64,000 nt of DNA from positions 1,178,001 through 1,242,000 of the forward strand of contig JAWNGF010000012.1 of assembly GCA_037039685.1 (NCBI GenBank). Direction: 5' to 3'. The notes beneath the pieces are model-generated. The model had not been told where the DNA came from, did not search any database, and worked only from the letters and a program-made list of their open reading frames with translations. Positions 40,961-53,974 of this stretch are shown one piece after another. The translations under genes and the position numbers were made by a program. Origin of the DNA: Ceratobasidium sp. AG-K. Its lineage: Eukaryota; Basidiomycota; Agaricomycetes; Cantharellales; Ceratobasidiaceae. Every line of letters begins with the position of its first letter. The first letter of the stretch is position 1.

Positions 40961-43232
40961 GATATGGTGGTGGTTGCGCTCTGTAGAACCAGGCGTTTAT
41001 TGTGTGAAGCCCAAGTTCTAGAACCCAAACATGCTTTATCCGGTTGTTTGCAATAGGCTATGATCTGAACACGTGTTGTTTGACTTGGAAGAACTTGTCG
41101 AGCTCCTCATTGAAGTTCTTTTTTAATCCATAATTTATTGTCTTTCAACGGACCCGTCACGTTAGACATTACAAACGTAGCTAATGCATCTGCTGATCAC
41201 CCATGTACCCGGTGCGACGTGCTGGCCCATTACCTCACCGCCGCTCGCCCACTCCCGAGCGTTTATACAGGTCCCCCGGGCGTCCGCCTCCTCTCATTGA
41301 AGTCATGGGGCTGAACCATTTGCAATCAGGCTCCGTTCGGTTGTCGCTCCCGAGACCAACGGAAGCACTATATACCGCAATTTGTTGCCTCCATGGCTGG
41401 TTCCGGCAACTTTAACGCGTGCTTGGACGTCGACACAAACTCAACGGAGGTCATTATTCCTTTCATTCAATTTTACAGCACCTAGATGCCTACTCGAACG
41501 ACGGTGACCTGGACACATCCCAACGTACTTCTGTAAACTTCAAACTCAGCTAGTCCCTGGTTGCTGCTTGTACTTGCCTGATTGTATATCCACACTAGGC
41601 GATGATGGGATCGAATTTGGGGAGGATCACAATGGGATTCAGATTGGAGAATCCTAGCAAACGTGTCCAAATCGGAAACCCGAGTTTGAATTGCTTGTGG
41701 TTGATGGTCGTCACTCCATTGTATAATGAATGCACCTATTATATTTATCATAAGCATTCCTAACACAACGCCGCTATATCAAGGACTATACTTACCAAGT
41801 CCCCCAGGTTTGTCCAATCCCGGCTCCAGACACCCTCAGTGTATGTCTACGCAAAGACTCTGAAAAAATAGGACCAAGCTGGCATATTTAGACGCTAAAC
41901 GTTACCCGATATAGTGTCGCGGGGTTGGCAAGCGAGCTCATAATGACAACAACGGCGAGGGTTTTGGGTGGTAGGTGCGAATTCCAGAACGGCAAGACTG
42001 CCCGCTGATCATAGTGCTAATATGGCGGGTTAGCACTTGATCGCCAGGGCGTTTGTTGGACTCACTCTAGCGGTTCGTGCGCCTGCTCGCGCGGCAATAG
42101 CAACATCTTTGTGATTGCCAAGATGTCTTCCCGCTCCGACGGTGTGTAAATCTGGGTTGGGGTCCGATAACGGAGGCGCGTGGGTACAGTGTACTGGAGG
42201 AGCGGCGAGTAATTTGGGAGATGCTTGAGCAAGGTGAAGAGAGCAGCGAGTGAGGAACGGGGTCGAAGAGGAGGCATGGAATGGCGCGCATCAAGGCGGT
42301 GTGCGACCAATTCAATCACGTAGGACACTATACTGCTGTGTCAATTGGTGAGCGTGACGAGCTGAGGATTAGACACAACCAACATGCCGTGAAGTAACTC
42401 TTGGCTGAACTGACAACGTCGCGATCTCTCAGCCATCTGTCATCGAGTGTCAACCGCATCCCACGCATAACCTCCGGCAACACGAGGTAGTAGGGCCCAA
42501 GAAGAAGATGCGGCCCTGACTCAGAGTCTTGTATCAGATGGTGCAAATAAAGGCGGCCAACGGTGGGAAATCTTGTTGCAACCAGGATAGCACCCGTATC
42601 TACATACCAGGATAGCCGAAGAGCGACATTCTCAACGATCTTCTGGTGAAATTCTCAGCCCTCGCTCACTTTATCACAGAGTCCGACTCACAAAACAGAA
42701 TTATGTTGACCACCAACCAGGTCACCACAAGCATCCTTGCTTCTGGTGGGAAAAATGGCGCGTCGTGTTTATTGAATTTTTGTATGAGGCATGCAAGCCT
42801 GTCGGACGCGAGATTGTGGTGGACGGACGATGAGATGAATTTCTCCACCCTGACGGATGTCCAGATGAATATGTAAGCCTCCACCTCCTCTTGTCGGCTC
42901 GTTCAAGTTGATGTCTTGCAAATACAACGATCTGTAATTGCACTTAGCATTCCACCCCATCATTCAGAGCCTCTACCTGCTAATCTGACCACATGTTCAG
43001 CTTGCAGAACCTTGCTAGGAGAAGTTTGAAACCCCATACGCTACTCCACAACTCTCAACTCTACAGAGGATCAAGGCTTTCTCCAGTGCTACACGGGCAG
43101 AAAATGGTAATGCGAGAGAGGATTTTGGCTGGATACAAGTTCCACCCCCGTGGAGAAGGCTGAGTTCGCCCTAGAGAAAGCATGCATTCACCAATTGGCC
43201 CAAGTGTAGGACGTGCTATTGAAGTACCTTAC
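40961..43232. other. Intergenic region without a convincing gene
   Basis: About 2.3 kb with normal CpG content and no recognisable element ends. On the minus strand, about 42640-42346 reads as an open stretch of roughly 98 codons with protein-like composition (GPYYLVLPEVMRGMRL, LDDRWLRDRD). It may be an exon remnant of a decayed gene; no family is recognised and no start or partner exons are evident. Confidence 0.4.
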
Positions 43233-44404
43233 CACTGTGGGGTCTCAGGTTACTGAAAAACACTAGCAAACGCGCTGAACCAAAAATGGCCGCTTTCAGT
43301 GATGGGTTATATCATTTTTCAGTCACCTTGCACACGGTTCAGTCTTCAATACCATCAAAGGGAAATTTGAATAGGTTGAGGAGCTCATTTGCCCCCCAGT
43401 CACTCCAGGACCCTGGATAATCACGTCAAGGTAAGATACTGGCCGGGCCAAATTCTCAGGTTTGGTCCGGGAGCTCTGATTTTTGCTGGGCCAATTGAGC
43501 ACTCACGTGACACGTAGCTCTGGTTCACGGCCGGGCCACTTCGGTAGTCCTTTGAAGGTCCGATACTGGGCGGGCCAATTAATTATCACGTGATCGTTGC
43601 AGCGTGAGCAGCCATCAATGTCTGCCCTTTGTTCTTTTTCCTTGTGTACTATATACGGCGTAGATAGGAAAACAAACATGTTTCACGGGTGTCACCGAGT
43701 AATCAATATTGTGTCGAGTATACCATTCATCTAGGGCTGAAAACGTGCCCGTCACTGTCCGCACGACAACGTTGCCTTCCCTACAACATCCCAATCTTCA
43801 CCATGATTGATCAATAAGATTGAAACTGGAAAGTTGTTAATCAGCACGTGGGATTCAGGCTGCCTACGTCTCGCAAATGACCAAAAAGAGCAAAATAGAC
43901 ACTCGTTGAATCCCCATAACCATCCAAAGTAAAAGTGACATGTACAACGCGTGGACGGGTGTCTGAAGGAGGCTGAGCTGCGTGGCCGTACTGTCATTGT
44001 GGCGACTTACTTACCTTGCTTCTGTATTGGCGGCATTAATGGAATGTCTAATAAGTACACAACAATACCTAGGTTATGAAGGTACTTACTGGCGCCAACG
44101 CCTCAGATGTCGTTTGTTGTTCCAAACGCAGAGGCCTGGGGCCCAAACTGAGTCGCAATTACGGAATCCAACTTGTTCCCGTTAACCAGTTAAGTGGTGT
44201 GAGCACGCAACGGTCGGCAATCTCAGAAGTGTGCTGCTTGCGGAGGCATTGCAAGGGTGGAAGGAACGATAACTATCTCTTACAGAAGCTATAAATACCG
44301 CGAGAGCAAAGGGCGAACCTGCAAAGTATTCAACATCCCACAGCCCACATTCCATATTCCATATTCCCGCTGTCGTATCTTCTTTCTACTTCCTTGATAC
44401 ACAT

Positions 44405-46139
44405 ATGTCCGCACCACCAATCATTGACGTTGACTTGTCTGACTCCATTGAACCTGGTGGGTTGGAACCATGGGATGAAACGCACTGGATCATCCCGGGA
44501 AGTCCGCGCATATATCCATCAAGTGATATCCCTAAGGCTGTCTCAAACAGAAGGGCGTTTTTGTTTACCCTTCCTCCAGCGGCCGACGCGCTTCTACCTC
44601 CTAATCCTCTGCCAATTTCCGAGTTCCTCAACTGGTCTTACTGCCCCTCGCCGCGACAGGTTACTTTGCCTGAGCGGGTCTATTTTGGTAGCGAAACTTG
44701 CGACCCAAACTCTTACGCTGTTGTAAAGGCTCTTGAATCACGAACTCTTTTCCTGCCAGTTGAAGTTATTAATTTACTCAATCAGAACTTTGGTCAAGCA
44801 TGGTTTAATGGGCTCACTTGTATCATTGACTTGTTTTATGCGCCCTACCCTCTGCCCTTTTGGACCATTACTTTCTGGCAACAGCTTGATCGCATCCATC
44901 AGATTCGCCTTCTTTGGATTGCCGCAGAAGAGCGCATTTCGTCCTGCAAGGTGGGTTGCATTAACGTCTACCTAGCTTACATCTTAAGACCTTACTGATT
45001 GAGCCTTTGTAGCATTGAAAGCATGAAATACATCTCTGTATGCGCCAAGTATTGGATCGGTTGATAGGATTACTTCAACAGACCGGGTGGAATATGCAGC
45101 TATGTGGATTCCCTGCTAGCGGTTGGCGACCTGGAGTTGTCGAGCAAGAATCTGGGAACGCCTCTGTGGAGCTTACTGAGGGTTCAGTCAACGGTTTTAC
45201 AAGCAGTTTCCTCCAGTTCTTTTCAAACGATTTTATTAACGACGAGGGTATCAACATGATGCTGCACTATTTGCGCCTTCAGGTCCAACGAAATGCATTG
45301 CTAGCCTCTCGAGCTGTGATTGCTGATCTGGCATTTAGTAATCGGCTTTTGCTTGAGTATTCTGAGTCCCCACTAGTCAACCATCGGCACCAGCTGCTCT
45401 CGCGATACGCTGATTTGCTTACTAAACTGGGTCGAACTGAGCTATATTTTGTTGTCAACCCGGGAAAGGACCACTGGGCAGTAATAAAGGTCAATTTTAC
45501 TCTTCGTACAACTGCGTATGGCGACTCACTTGCTGGCTTACGACGACCACATCATGAAGCCCTTGCAGCACTAGAACAATGGCTGAAAGCTATAGTCCCA
45601 TCCGGGCTGCTGTTTACCTTTGATTCCAACATTCCTTGCAAGCGCCAGCGTGATGGCTGGTCTTGTGGTATTGCCTCATGTACACTGATCAGTAGCTTGC
45701 TGGGACTTGACAAACCATGGACATGCGAAACTGCAGAGTATATCCACTTGATGTGGGCTGAACATGTAATGAAGATTCACGCTCAAGCGTTGGTATGTTG
45801 CTTGAATCTCACAGGCTTATCAACAAACTCACACCAACCATCCAGCACCGTATTATTCACGATGACCATCCCAGCATTCCCTGCAACACTGCTCGGAATT
45901 TTGACACACCAAGAGAAGTGCTTGAGACTGTGTCAAATTTTGTTGAGCCAAGGCGTCTGACACTTACTGCGATTCTCAACCACTCTGAGTTGCCACTGCC
46001 CACTCAAGTCGACCCTCTAGCCTTGTCTCTAGCAAAGATGCTGGATCTTCCCAAGAATGAGGGTAAAACTTGCAAAGCTAGCTCCAACTCGCCAATCAGG
46101 GACTTTGAAACCGGTGCTGAAGACTCGAGGGTCATTTGA
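44405..46139 (+). pseudogene. Ulp1/SENP-type (C48) cysteine protease gene of the transposon
   Basis: Exon 1 is 44405-44950 (MSAPPIIDVDLSD). Intron 44951-45021 is a proposal with a weak AAAG acceptor. Exon 2 carries the protease: catalytic His in GKDHWAVIKV (near 45470), Asp in YGDSLAG (near 45517) and Cys in QRDGWSCGIAS (near 45664). The order H-D-C and the Gln before the Cys loop are those of SUMO/Ulp1 proteases. Near 45790-45815 the frame shifts by one into a readable C-terminal part (LINKLTP ... to 46139); no intron of normal size explains this, so the copy may be broken. Ulp1 domains are carried by several eukaryotic DNA transposons. The natural target is unknown. Confidence 0.7.
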
Positions 46140-46870
46140 TCAAATGGGAAACAGCTTGATCCTTTGGTTCATGTATCCTGGGGCAAAGATGTACACAGAT
46201 GGACCAAGTCACAAGCTAATACGTCCTTGGGTAAGCTTAAATTGTGCTTGTGCTGCTTGAATTACCTTAATGGGTTCTGTTGAGCAGCTTTGTATGCTGA
46301 AAAAGATGGTGTGTTGGACTTTTTTTGCAGCAACAACGATGTCCCGGCCGTTGAGCCCTCATGGGAGAGATCTCCAATGTGCGTTCCCAGCAAGCATAAA
46401 TGATTGACCTCAACAATGTCCGAGGCTTGTGGAGAACCCAAATGTCTGGCCTTGCCAAGGCATTCTGGCAACAAAAGCTCAAGTGGGCCAATTGGGATAT
46501 CCTGGGCGGCTAAGCTTGACCAAGTTAATAAGGAGGCCATTGCAGATGGCAATTATAAGTTGACCCAAGCACAGCGCTCCAGCTTTCTCAAACAACTTTG
46601 GAAGCACAATCCAGGAGCAAAACTTGACCCAGAGGACCCCACTGGTTGGCACGTTTACCACTTAGTCTGCAAGAACATGATTTGGATGTGTGCCCCCATG
46701 CGATCTTCAAAGTTTTCATGCCACGTCAAAAGCTGCAACTCAAGCGGTGGTATGCGTAAAAATGGAAAATACACCAAAGCTGCTGCTGGCACTACCAAAC
46801 TGGAGAAATTATTTGCTCGTAGTGCAGCAAGGTCCACCAGATGACAACCTGTTTCCGAGTGCTTAGGTGA

Positions 46871-47117
46871 CATCAGCAAAAACCCACTGGGATATGGAGT
46901 GATTTAGAGTGATTTTGGAAAGGGACTATGCTTACAGTGGTTTGGAGCGCTTTCAAGCCATTTCAATTCCACCAATTCGGATTTCAGGGTCTTTGGAGTG
47001 GCAGAAATCCAAACCCTGGAATTTGGAGTGCTCCAAAGCGCTCCAAATCACCCAAAGCATAGCTGGTTTCCCATATCACTTCAAAGCACTCCAAATCCTG
47101 GCGGGTTTTTGCTGATG
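46871..47117. mobile_element. 247-bp foldback/MITE-like element
   Basis: The ends CATCAGCAAAAACCC and GGGTTTTTGCTGATG are perfect inverted repeats, and imperfect inverted similarity continues inward for most of each arm (GGAGTG, TATGCTT, GGTGATTTGGAGCGCTTT-like blocks). It has no coding capacity and separates the first two blocks of the transposase-like gene. The target duplication is unclear. Confidence 0.7.
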
Positions 47118-47922
47118 GAAGAGCATACTCCTTTGCCAAAACCAATGGTTCTATGCTGTGGACTCCGACCTGAGCATCATGATTGCCTCCAATTTCTCTT
47201 AGAGCGTGGTCCACTTGGAGGACGGAAGAGTACTCTTGCAATTGCTAGGGACCGCTTCCAGAAAGACTTCAAGGACCTTACTGACAAGCAGAAGAAGATC
47301 GTACACATATTGTCAGCTGCACTGGCAAAATGGATAGTCCAGTATGACCCGCACCCTCATGTTTGTAGCTCCCACTGCAAGCGTGAATGCGATCCCACTA
47401 GCTCTGAGATCACACCAACTGATATATGTAACTGCTGTGCAGACCTTTTAGACCTTTGCAAGTTTCGGGTAGCCTTGGCACGCGAACCGGCCCCAGAAGA
47501 GAATATGAAGTTTGTGCCACATGTAAACCGGAACAAGAACGCTGCAATGATATTTGGGCGACATGTTGGGTTAGCAGATCTAATAAGTCAATTGGTAATG
47601 TTTGATTCCGACTTATGGTTGGCTTATATCTAAATGTTTCTTTGCTCAAGACCTCAAAGCAATCGCCACTCATGAATCTTGTCGTTAGGACTCTAACAGG
47701 CAACATCAAAAACTCCGACATGTATATGGGTTTCATGGAAGCAATGGCAATCAAGGAAGATAAGATTGCATGTGGGAAAGGCATGCAAAACTTCCCTCGC
47801 CAACCTGCATTTGTTGCTTTCTGTCATTGCGCACTACTACTCAGTCCTCAGTTATATTGCCTACTTCAACAACATTTCCCTCTCCCTGTAGAGCGAAATC
47901 TTAGGTGAGTACACTGGAATTA

Positions 47923-48205
47923 TATTATGAATCAAATGGAATATGCAAATCGAATGTACACGTCGCCTACTACCAAATGTGGTGAATTGACTCACTATAT
48001 GCTGACTGATTATTTCTGTGCTGACTGATAGTACACGTATGCATGTTACTAATTGTTTTCTTATCATTCTCTCATGTTCTACTCATGTGTGTATATAAAG
48101 CAACTGCGTATTCGCACAATACATCATCCTTGTAGTCCTACTTCCACTGCATGGCCTAGCTAAGAAGCTCATTGAGTGCGAGACGTTCTTGGTAATATCT
48201 CAATA
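47923..48205 (+). repeat. 5' LTR of the Copia element
   Basis: 283 bp with a TATATAAAG box near 48093-48101. It has lost many CpG sites compared with the 3' LTR: I count 11 differences, ten of them CpG in the 3' LTR and TpG or CpA here. Confidence 0.93.
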
Positions 48206-48219
48206 GGTTATGAGCCCTG
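48206..48219 (+). other. Primer binding site matching the anticodon region of initiator tRNA-Met
   Basis: GGTTATGAGCCCTG directly follows the LTR. Its complement contains GGGCTCATAACC, the anticodon stem-loop pattern (CAT anticodon) of initiator tRNA-Met. Drosophila copia is primed by a half-tRNA cut in this loop; this site fits the same mechanism. The host tRNA sequence is not in the window. Confidence 0.65.
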
Positions 48220-48264
48220 ATTGGCTCTCTTAGGCATTCACATTGTTTTTTCTACTTGCCCACC

Positions 48265-51200
48265 ATGTCTTCTGCGTCCTCAAATGGACAGCTCTCTACC
48301 CCAGAGCATTTGCCTCAACAACAACCAGTCAAGGTATCTCCCGACGTTACCACATCTGAAGACGAGGTCTCACTTGACCTCCAACCTGAATTTGCCAATC
48401 CCGAACCAACAGGATTTGTCAATCCCAACTATTACAAGCAACTTGATATCGCTCTTCCTGGATCTCCAGTCACTGATCCAACCTACCAGCCACCTTATAT
48501 CCATCACTTACACACTCAGCTCGTTAATTCTGCTTACGGCAGTGCACAATACCATTGACTACTTTCCTTTTTAGCCGATTATCAAAATCTCCTCGATTTT
48601 TACAAGCCTGACAAGGCTGCACAGATTACTTGTGAAGAAGCCAAGGCACTCAAACTGTTCCTATTCAAACTCAAGCACGTCGGATACCCATCTCCGCCAC
48701 CCACTCCTATTGTCACGTACGTTGTTTTTCGACCAATCACATACCAATTTCCCAACATGCAAGCTGTCGGCAATATTTCCAACAATAATTACAAGTTCCC
48801 GCCACTTTTGGGACGCAATAATTACCCAATTTGGAGCATTCAAGTACAAGATCTGCTCATCAAAACCAAACTATGGGAATATGTTGGTGGAAATAATACC
48901 AACCGTCTCGTAGTTATAGCTGCAATCCAACAGCAGATGACTGGTAATCAAGGTGCCCATGTGGCTGTACCTGGCATCGCAGGAGTTACTCAGCAAAACG
49001 TCGATGATTGGGAAAAGAACAATCGCAAAGCACTTGGAATAATTTGAAGGCATATAGATGCTGCCCCTATGATTCATGTAGCAAGACTCAACACAGCATC
49101 GGCAGTATGGGCCCAATTGCAACAAGTCTATCAGACCATTGGCACAGCTGCCATGACATTACTCCAAAACCAGTTCACCGGACTCTGCATGTCCAAATCA
49201 GACAATATGGAGGAACACATCAAGAAATTGCATTCGATTTTTGACAAACTTAACATGGCACTTCTAGCTGAAGGATCAAACCCCATAATTGAACTCAAAT
49301 TTATCCAACAATTACTTGCTTCTTTGCCCAAATCCTGGCAATACTTAGTATCAGTAATCGATCAAACACCTGTTCAAGGCGATAATGAAGGCATCCAACT
49401 ATCTGCCAACATTACATCACGCCTTCTAGCGGAATACCATTGCCGTAAAGCCCAAACTGGCGAAAAATCGTTCTTTGCCATGAACCGCCCCAATAACCAG
49501 CCCCAACAACAAGGAAATGCATCTGATCGACTCAACAAACGATGCAACAATTGTAATATCATCGGACACATTAAACGCAAATGCCAAAAACCCGGAGGCA
49601 GCGCATACAAGGGCGGAAATCATCAAAATAACGGAGGAAACAACTCGAACTCGCAAAATCGAAATGGAAACTGTAACAACTACAACAGGAACGGTCAAAA
49701 TTCGAATCAAGGACGAAACAACAATCAAAATCGCAACCAGAATCGCGGAAATTCCAACGGAAATCAAAACTCGAACCAAGGAGGTAATAGGAACCAATCC
49801 AACACAAATCAACAAGGACAAACTGCACATATTGCATCAGTTGACAACGGAGAAATTGCCTTCTCTTTCCAAATGAATTTCAATAAGCTTCCACTCATTC
49901 GAGAAGAACCCTACCCCCCACCCGGTCTAGATTTTTCAACGCTTCCAGAACGGGTTCATGCATACATTTCCAATAGCCTAGACCCATCAAAGATTGTCAT
50001 TAACGGGCAATCAGAAGATCAATATGGTTTTGTTATGGAAGACGCCTGGATAATCAATTCTGCCGCATCCTGCCATGTTACCAATTGCCAAGAACACCTC
50101 CTCAACTTTATCCCATTCAAATCAACAGTAACTGGAATAGGAGGAACAGCAGAAATCAGCGGAATGGGCAACATCATTCTATACACTTCAACAAATGCAC
50201 CAGTTGTAAATGGATCTAGGGTCCGATGGACAGGTCGCCCTAACAACTTGATCACCTTCAAGAATGTTGCACTAGTTGAGAATTGTCCAGTAAACCTTAT
50301 TTCCTTATCTGCTTGGACCGATCAATACCCAAAACACGATTTCCACATCCTGGGGAAGTACATCCATGCCAAATCCGGCCCATCAGACAAATCTCTGTTT
50401 GCTGTTGCTGAAATGATAGGAAACCAACGATCCAGTAATTCCTGGTACCTGATTGCCACTACCAACATTGGTCAAACTGCAATGATCACACATTCCCTTG
50501 ATGATTGGCACATCATTCTTGGTCATACTTCTTATGACAACATTCTTTGCTTACAACGCATCAAAGGTGTCAAGGGTATTGAGATCATGAAAGCACCAAA
50601 ATCTTGGACAGCAGACTGTGTTGGATGCATGAAGGGTAAAACAACTGTCCAACCTTTTGGCCCCCTCAAACTTGAAAACAAGGCAAACATTGGCAATTTG
50701 ATCTACTCTGACGTCTGGGGCCCCGCTCAAACTACCTCCCTACAAGGCAACAACTACTACATCATATTTGTTGATGCAGCAAGTCAATATAGCTTCATTG
50801 CCTTCATGAAAACAAAGGGAGAGGCAGTTGAAAAATACATAACCTTCGCCAAATGGACAAAAACACAACAAAATTTGGAAATCAAGCGAATCCATTTCGA
50901 CAATGGAAAAGAACTCATCAATTCCAAATTACAAGCATTCTGTGATGACAAGGGTACCAAAATTACCACAACAGCCCCTTATTCATCCCAACAGAATGGC
51001 CCAGCAGAACATTGCCACAGGACCCTGACGGAACAAGGTTGATCCATGTTGCATGCACATTCCAATACCTGGAATAAACCTTATCTCTGGGAAGAAGCAA
51101 TCGCTTATGCCAACAAAATTTCAAACAATATGCCAACCACCATAAATGGAAACTGGCAGATCCCCCACAAGATCATGTTTGGAATAGTCGTTGATATGTC

Positions 51201-53667
51201 CTATTTTCAATTATTTGGGACTACATGCCACGTTTTGATCCAGCAGAAAGGACATGACAAATTAGACGCCAAAACACATACAGCCATCTTCACTGGAATT
51301 TCAAACACAGGTGGTTCTTGGTGCTACTTGGCACTTCCTGATCAAGCAATTAGGGAATCTAGAAACGTCTTTTTCCCTTGGCATTTGCCTGACCCAGCAG
51401 CACTTGGCAATGCACCCCCCCTAGGACTCTCTGAAGAAACAGAACCTTCTGAAGAATGGATTGAAGTCGAAGCACCAACTGAGGGGGAGATTGGACCAGA
51501 AAAGAAGTCCAACATGGAAAATAACAAATCCACTTGGCCATTGACTTCCACCCTGACAACTACAAAAGACAATGCTTCTAGTCAGGGGGAGCATATTCCA
51601 ATCCCTGCATCTTCCACTGCTCCACACAACCCTATGCCACCTGTCTACTCCAAACCCTTGCGCACCCACACCACCAAACGTTACACCTGTAGCAATGTGG
51701 CATCAGGTGCAGTATCTAGGGAACATCAGGAATTGATATTTGATCAAGGAATAGCTTGTTCCCAAGAAGTCAATTGGATCAATGCAATGGAAGAAGTCCA
51801 TCAACGCATCATGGCAACAACTCAAGACCCTGATGACATTGCTTCCTTTGTTCCAACTAACTGTGGTCTTTTGTTTGATACTGGTGCCTTACCCAAACAT
51901 GTTCTTCTTGCTCTTAACACTCTCCACCAATCACGTGACAATATCACACCTTATGCCAAAGAATGGTTTCAACGTAACCATAGAGCTCTGGGGACTCAGA
52001 CTATTGGTAACCCTGGCAACATCATCTTTGATGACCTTTCTCCTAGATGGGTTAACGCTATCAATGACCCTATCCATGGTGATGCCTGGATTGAAGCTGG
52101 CCACACTGAGTTTAACACGCTTAAACAAGCCAACACATTTGATGAAATCAGTTGAGATGACATTCCCCCTGGCAAACAAATTCTTACTTCTGGAATGGTG
52201 ACAAAGCTGAAACTCAATCAAGATGGCAATATTGCAAAATACAAGGCATGCTGCGTAGTACATGGCAAGCAACAAATGCCCGGAAAATTGTACAATGACA
52301 CCACTTCAAATACGCCATATCTTGATGCTATCAGGATTGTTCTCAACATGGTTGCTCATGCAGATCTTGATTGTCACATCATTGATGTCACTGGCGCTTA
52401 TATCCATGCCCCTATTGATCGCCCTCTTTATGTCAAATTCCCTGAAGGTTTTGGTAAACATGGACCCACAGTGATGAAACTCAAGAAAGCCCTTTATGGC
52501 ACTCATCAGTCCAGTTACCAATGGGAACAATTTTGCAATGAGAAGATCGCAACTCTTGGTTACAAGGAAAATCCCGTTGACATTTCCATTTTTATCTGTA
52601 ACCAACACGGCGTCATTTCCATCCTAGTATGCTATGTTGATGACTTTATGATTGCTTGCACCCCTGGCCATATGCAACAAGTCAAATCCGAACTTATGTT
52701 GCTCTTCAACTGCCGAGATCTAGGGGAAGCAAAATCATTTTTAGGCATGAACATCATTCAAGATTGCACAGCCAAGACTCTTACCATTTCCATGGAACAA
52801 TATATCAAGCAAATTGTATCACTTGCAGATCTTAGTAAAGCCAAATATGCTCATTCCCCTATGTCGCATACCACACCAACCCTTGAACCTGCTTCTGATG
52901 TCTGGGATAACTATCCATTTGCAACAATGATTGGTCGCATACTTTGGGTAGCCCGCTGTTGTCGACCCGATATCACTTTTGTTGTCAACCTTCTAGCCCA
53001 ATTCACTGCCAAGTACAACCAGACTCATGTTGGTGTACTAAAGCGCTGTTTCCGATATCTTAACAGCACTGCATCGAAAGGAATCACTTACTATGGCCAA
53101 GGACCCTTTGAAGAAGTCGCTTATACAGACGCTTCTTTCGCTTCCGAATACGAATCTTTTTCGGTTTCGGGCTGCATCGTTATGCTAGGTGGCGGTCCGA
53201 TTATGTGGTCTTCCAAGAAACAGAAGACTATTTCGATTTCGACTATGGAAGCCGAATTTCATGCGCTTGCACACGCCACTCAGGAAGTCCTCTGGCTTCG
53301 ACATTTCCTAAACGGCTTAGGAATCGATATTTCCCGTCCAACAACTATCCTAATCGACAATCAAGCCACAATCGACTATGTTAACAGCCCCACTCATCGA
53401 TCTCGAGCCAAACACATTTCCACTCGATATAACTTCGTCCGAGACTATTATCGACAAGGATTCATTAATCTTGGCTATATTCCATCGAAAGACAACCTCG
53501 CCGACGCGTTTACGAAACCGCTTCCATACCCACAGCACTGGTACCTCGCTAATTCATATATGGGCCTTAATCATTTATCCTCGAAAACGGCCCTTGGAGA
53601 CCATTTTCCCCGAGAACAGGAGAATCACGATCTTAACGCCTGTTTCGAGCAAATGAATCTCGAATAA
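48265..53667 (+). pseudogene. gag-pol: Copia Gag-Pol polyprotein, four in-frame TGA stops
   Basis: One frame from the ATG at 48265 to a TAA at 53665-53667, 1801 codons, with TGA at 48556, 49045, 51040 and 52153. In order: Gag with zinc knuckle CNNCNIIGHIKRKC (near 49545), an Asn/Gln-rich linker, protease (WIINSAASCHVTNC, where INS replaces the usual D-S/T-G), the GAG-pre-integrase region (HIILGHTSYDN), integrase core (IYSDVWGPA ... HFDNGKE ... QQNGPAEH), RT with YVDD (near 52636) and RNase H (YTDASFASE ... TMEAEFHALAHA ... SKDNLADAFTKPL). Apart from the stops and the protease motif the domains look complete. Confidence 0.88.
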
Positions 53668-53691
53668 ACCGTCTGGCTCGTTGAGGGGGAG

Positions 53692-53974
53692 TATTGTGAA
53701 TCGAATGGAATATGCGAATCGAATGTACACGTCGCCTACTACCGAATGTGGCGAATTGACTCACTATATGCTGACTGATTATTTCTGTGCTGACTGATAG
53801 TACACGTATGCGTGTTACTAATTGTTTTCTTATCGTTCTCTCATGTTCTACTCATGTGTGTATATAAAGCGACTGCGTATTCGCACAATACATCATCCTT
53901 GTAGTCCTACTTCCACTGCGCGGCCTAGCTAAGAAGCTCATTGAGTGCGAGACGTTCTCGGTAATATCTCAATA
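53692..53974 (+). repeat. 3' LTR of the Copia element
   Basis: 283 bp, TATTGTGAATCGAATGG to AATATCTCAATA, CpG-rich relative to the 5' LTR. Confidence 0.93.

Larger units (their letters stand above)
47923..53974 (+). mobile_element. Copia (Ty1-type) LTR retrotransposon
   Basis: 6052 bp with LTRs of 283 bp (47923-48205 and 53692-53974), starting TATTG/TATTA and ending CAATA. AATTA is duplicated at 47918-47922 and 53975-53979. One gag-pol frame, integrase before RT, defines it as Copia. It sits in the transposase-like gene of the surrounding DNA transposon. The polypurine tract GAGGGGGAG lies at 53683-53691. Confidence 0.95.

Noticed and set aside
45789..45814. A 26-nt intron at the end of the Ulp1 domain that would restore the frame
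   Set aside because: It is far shorter than the 40-89 nt introns seen elsewhere in the window; a frameshift mutation is the simpler reading.
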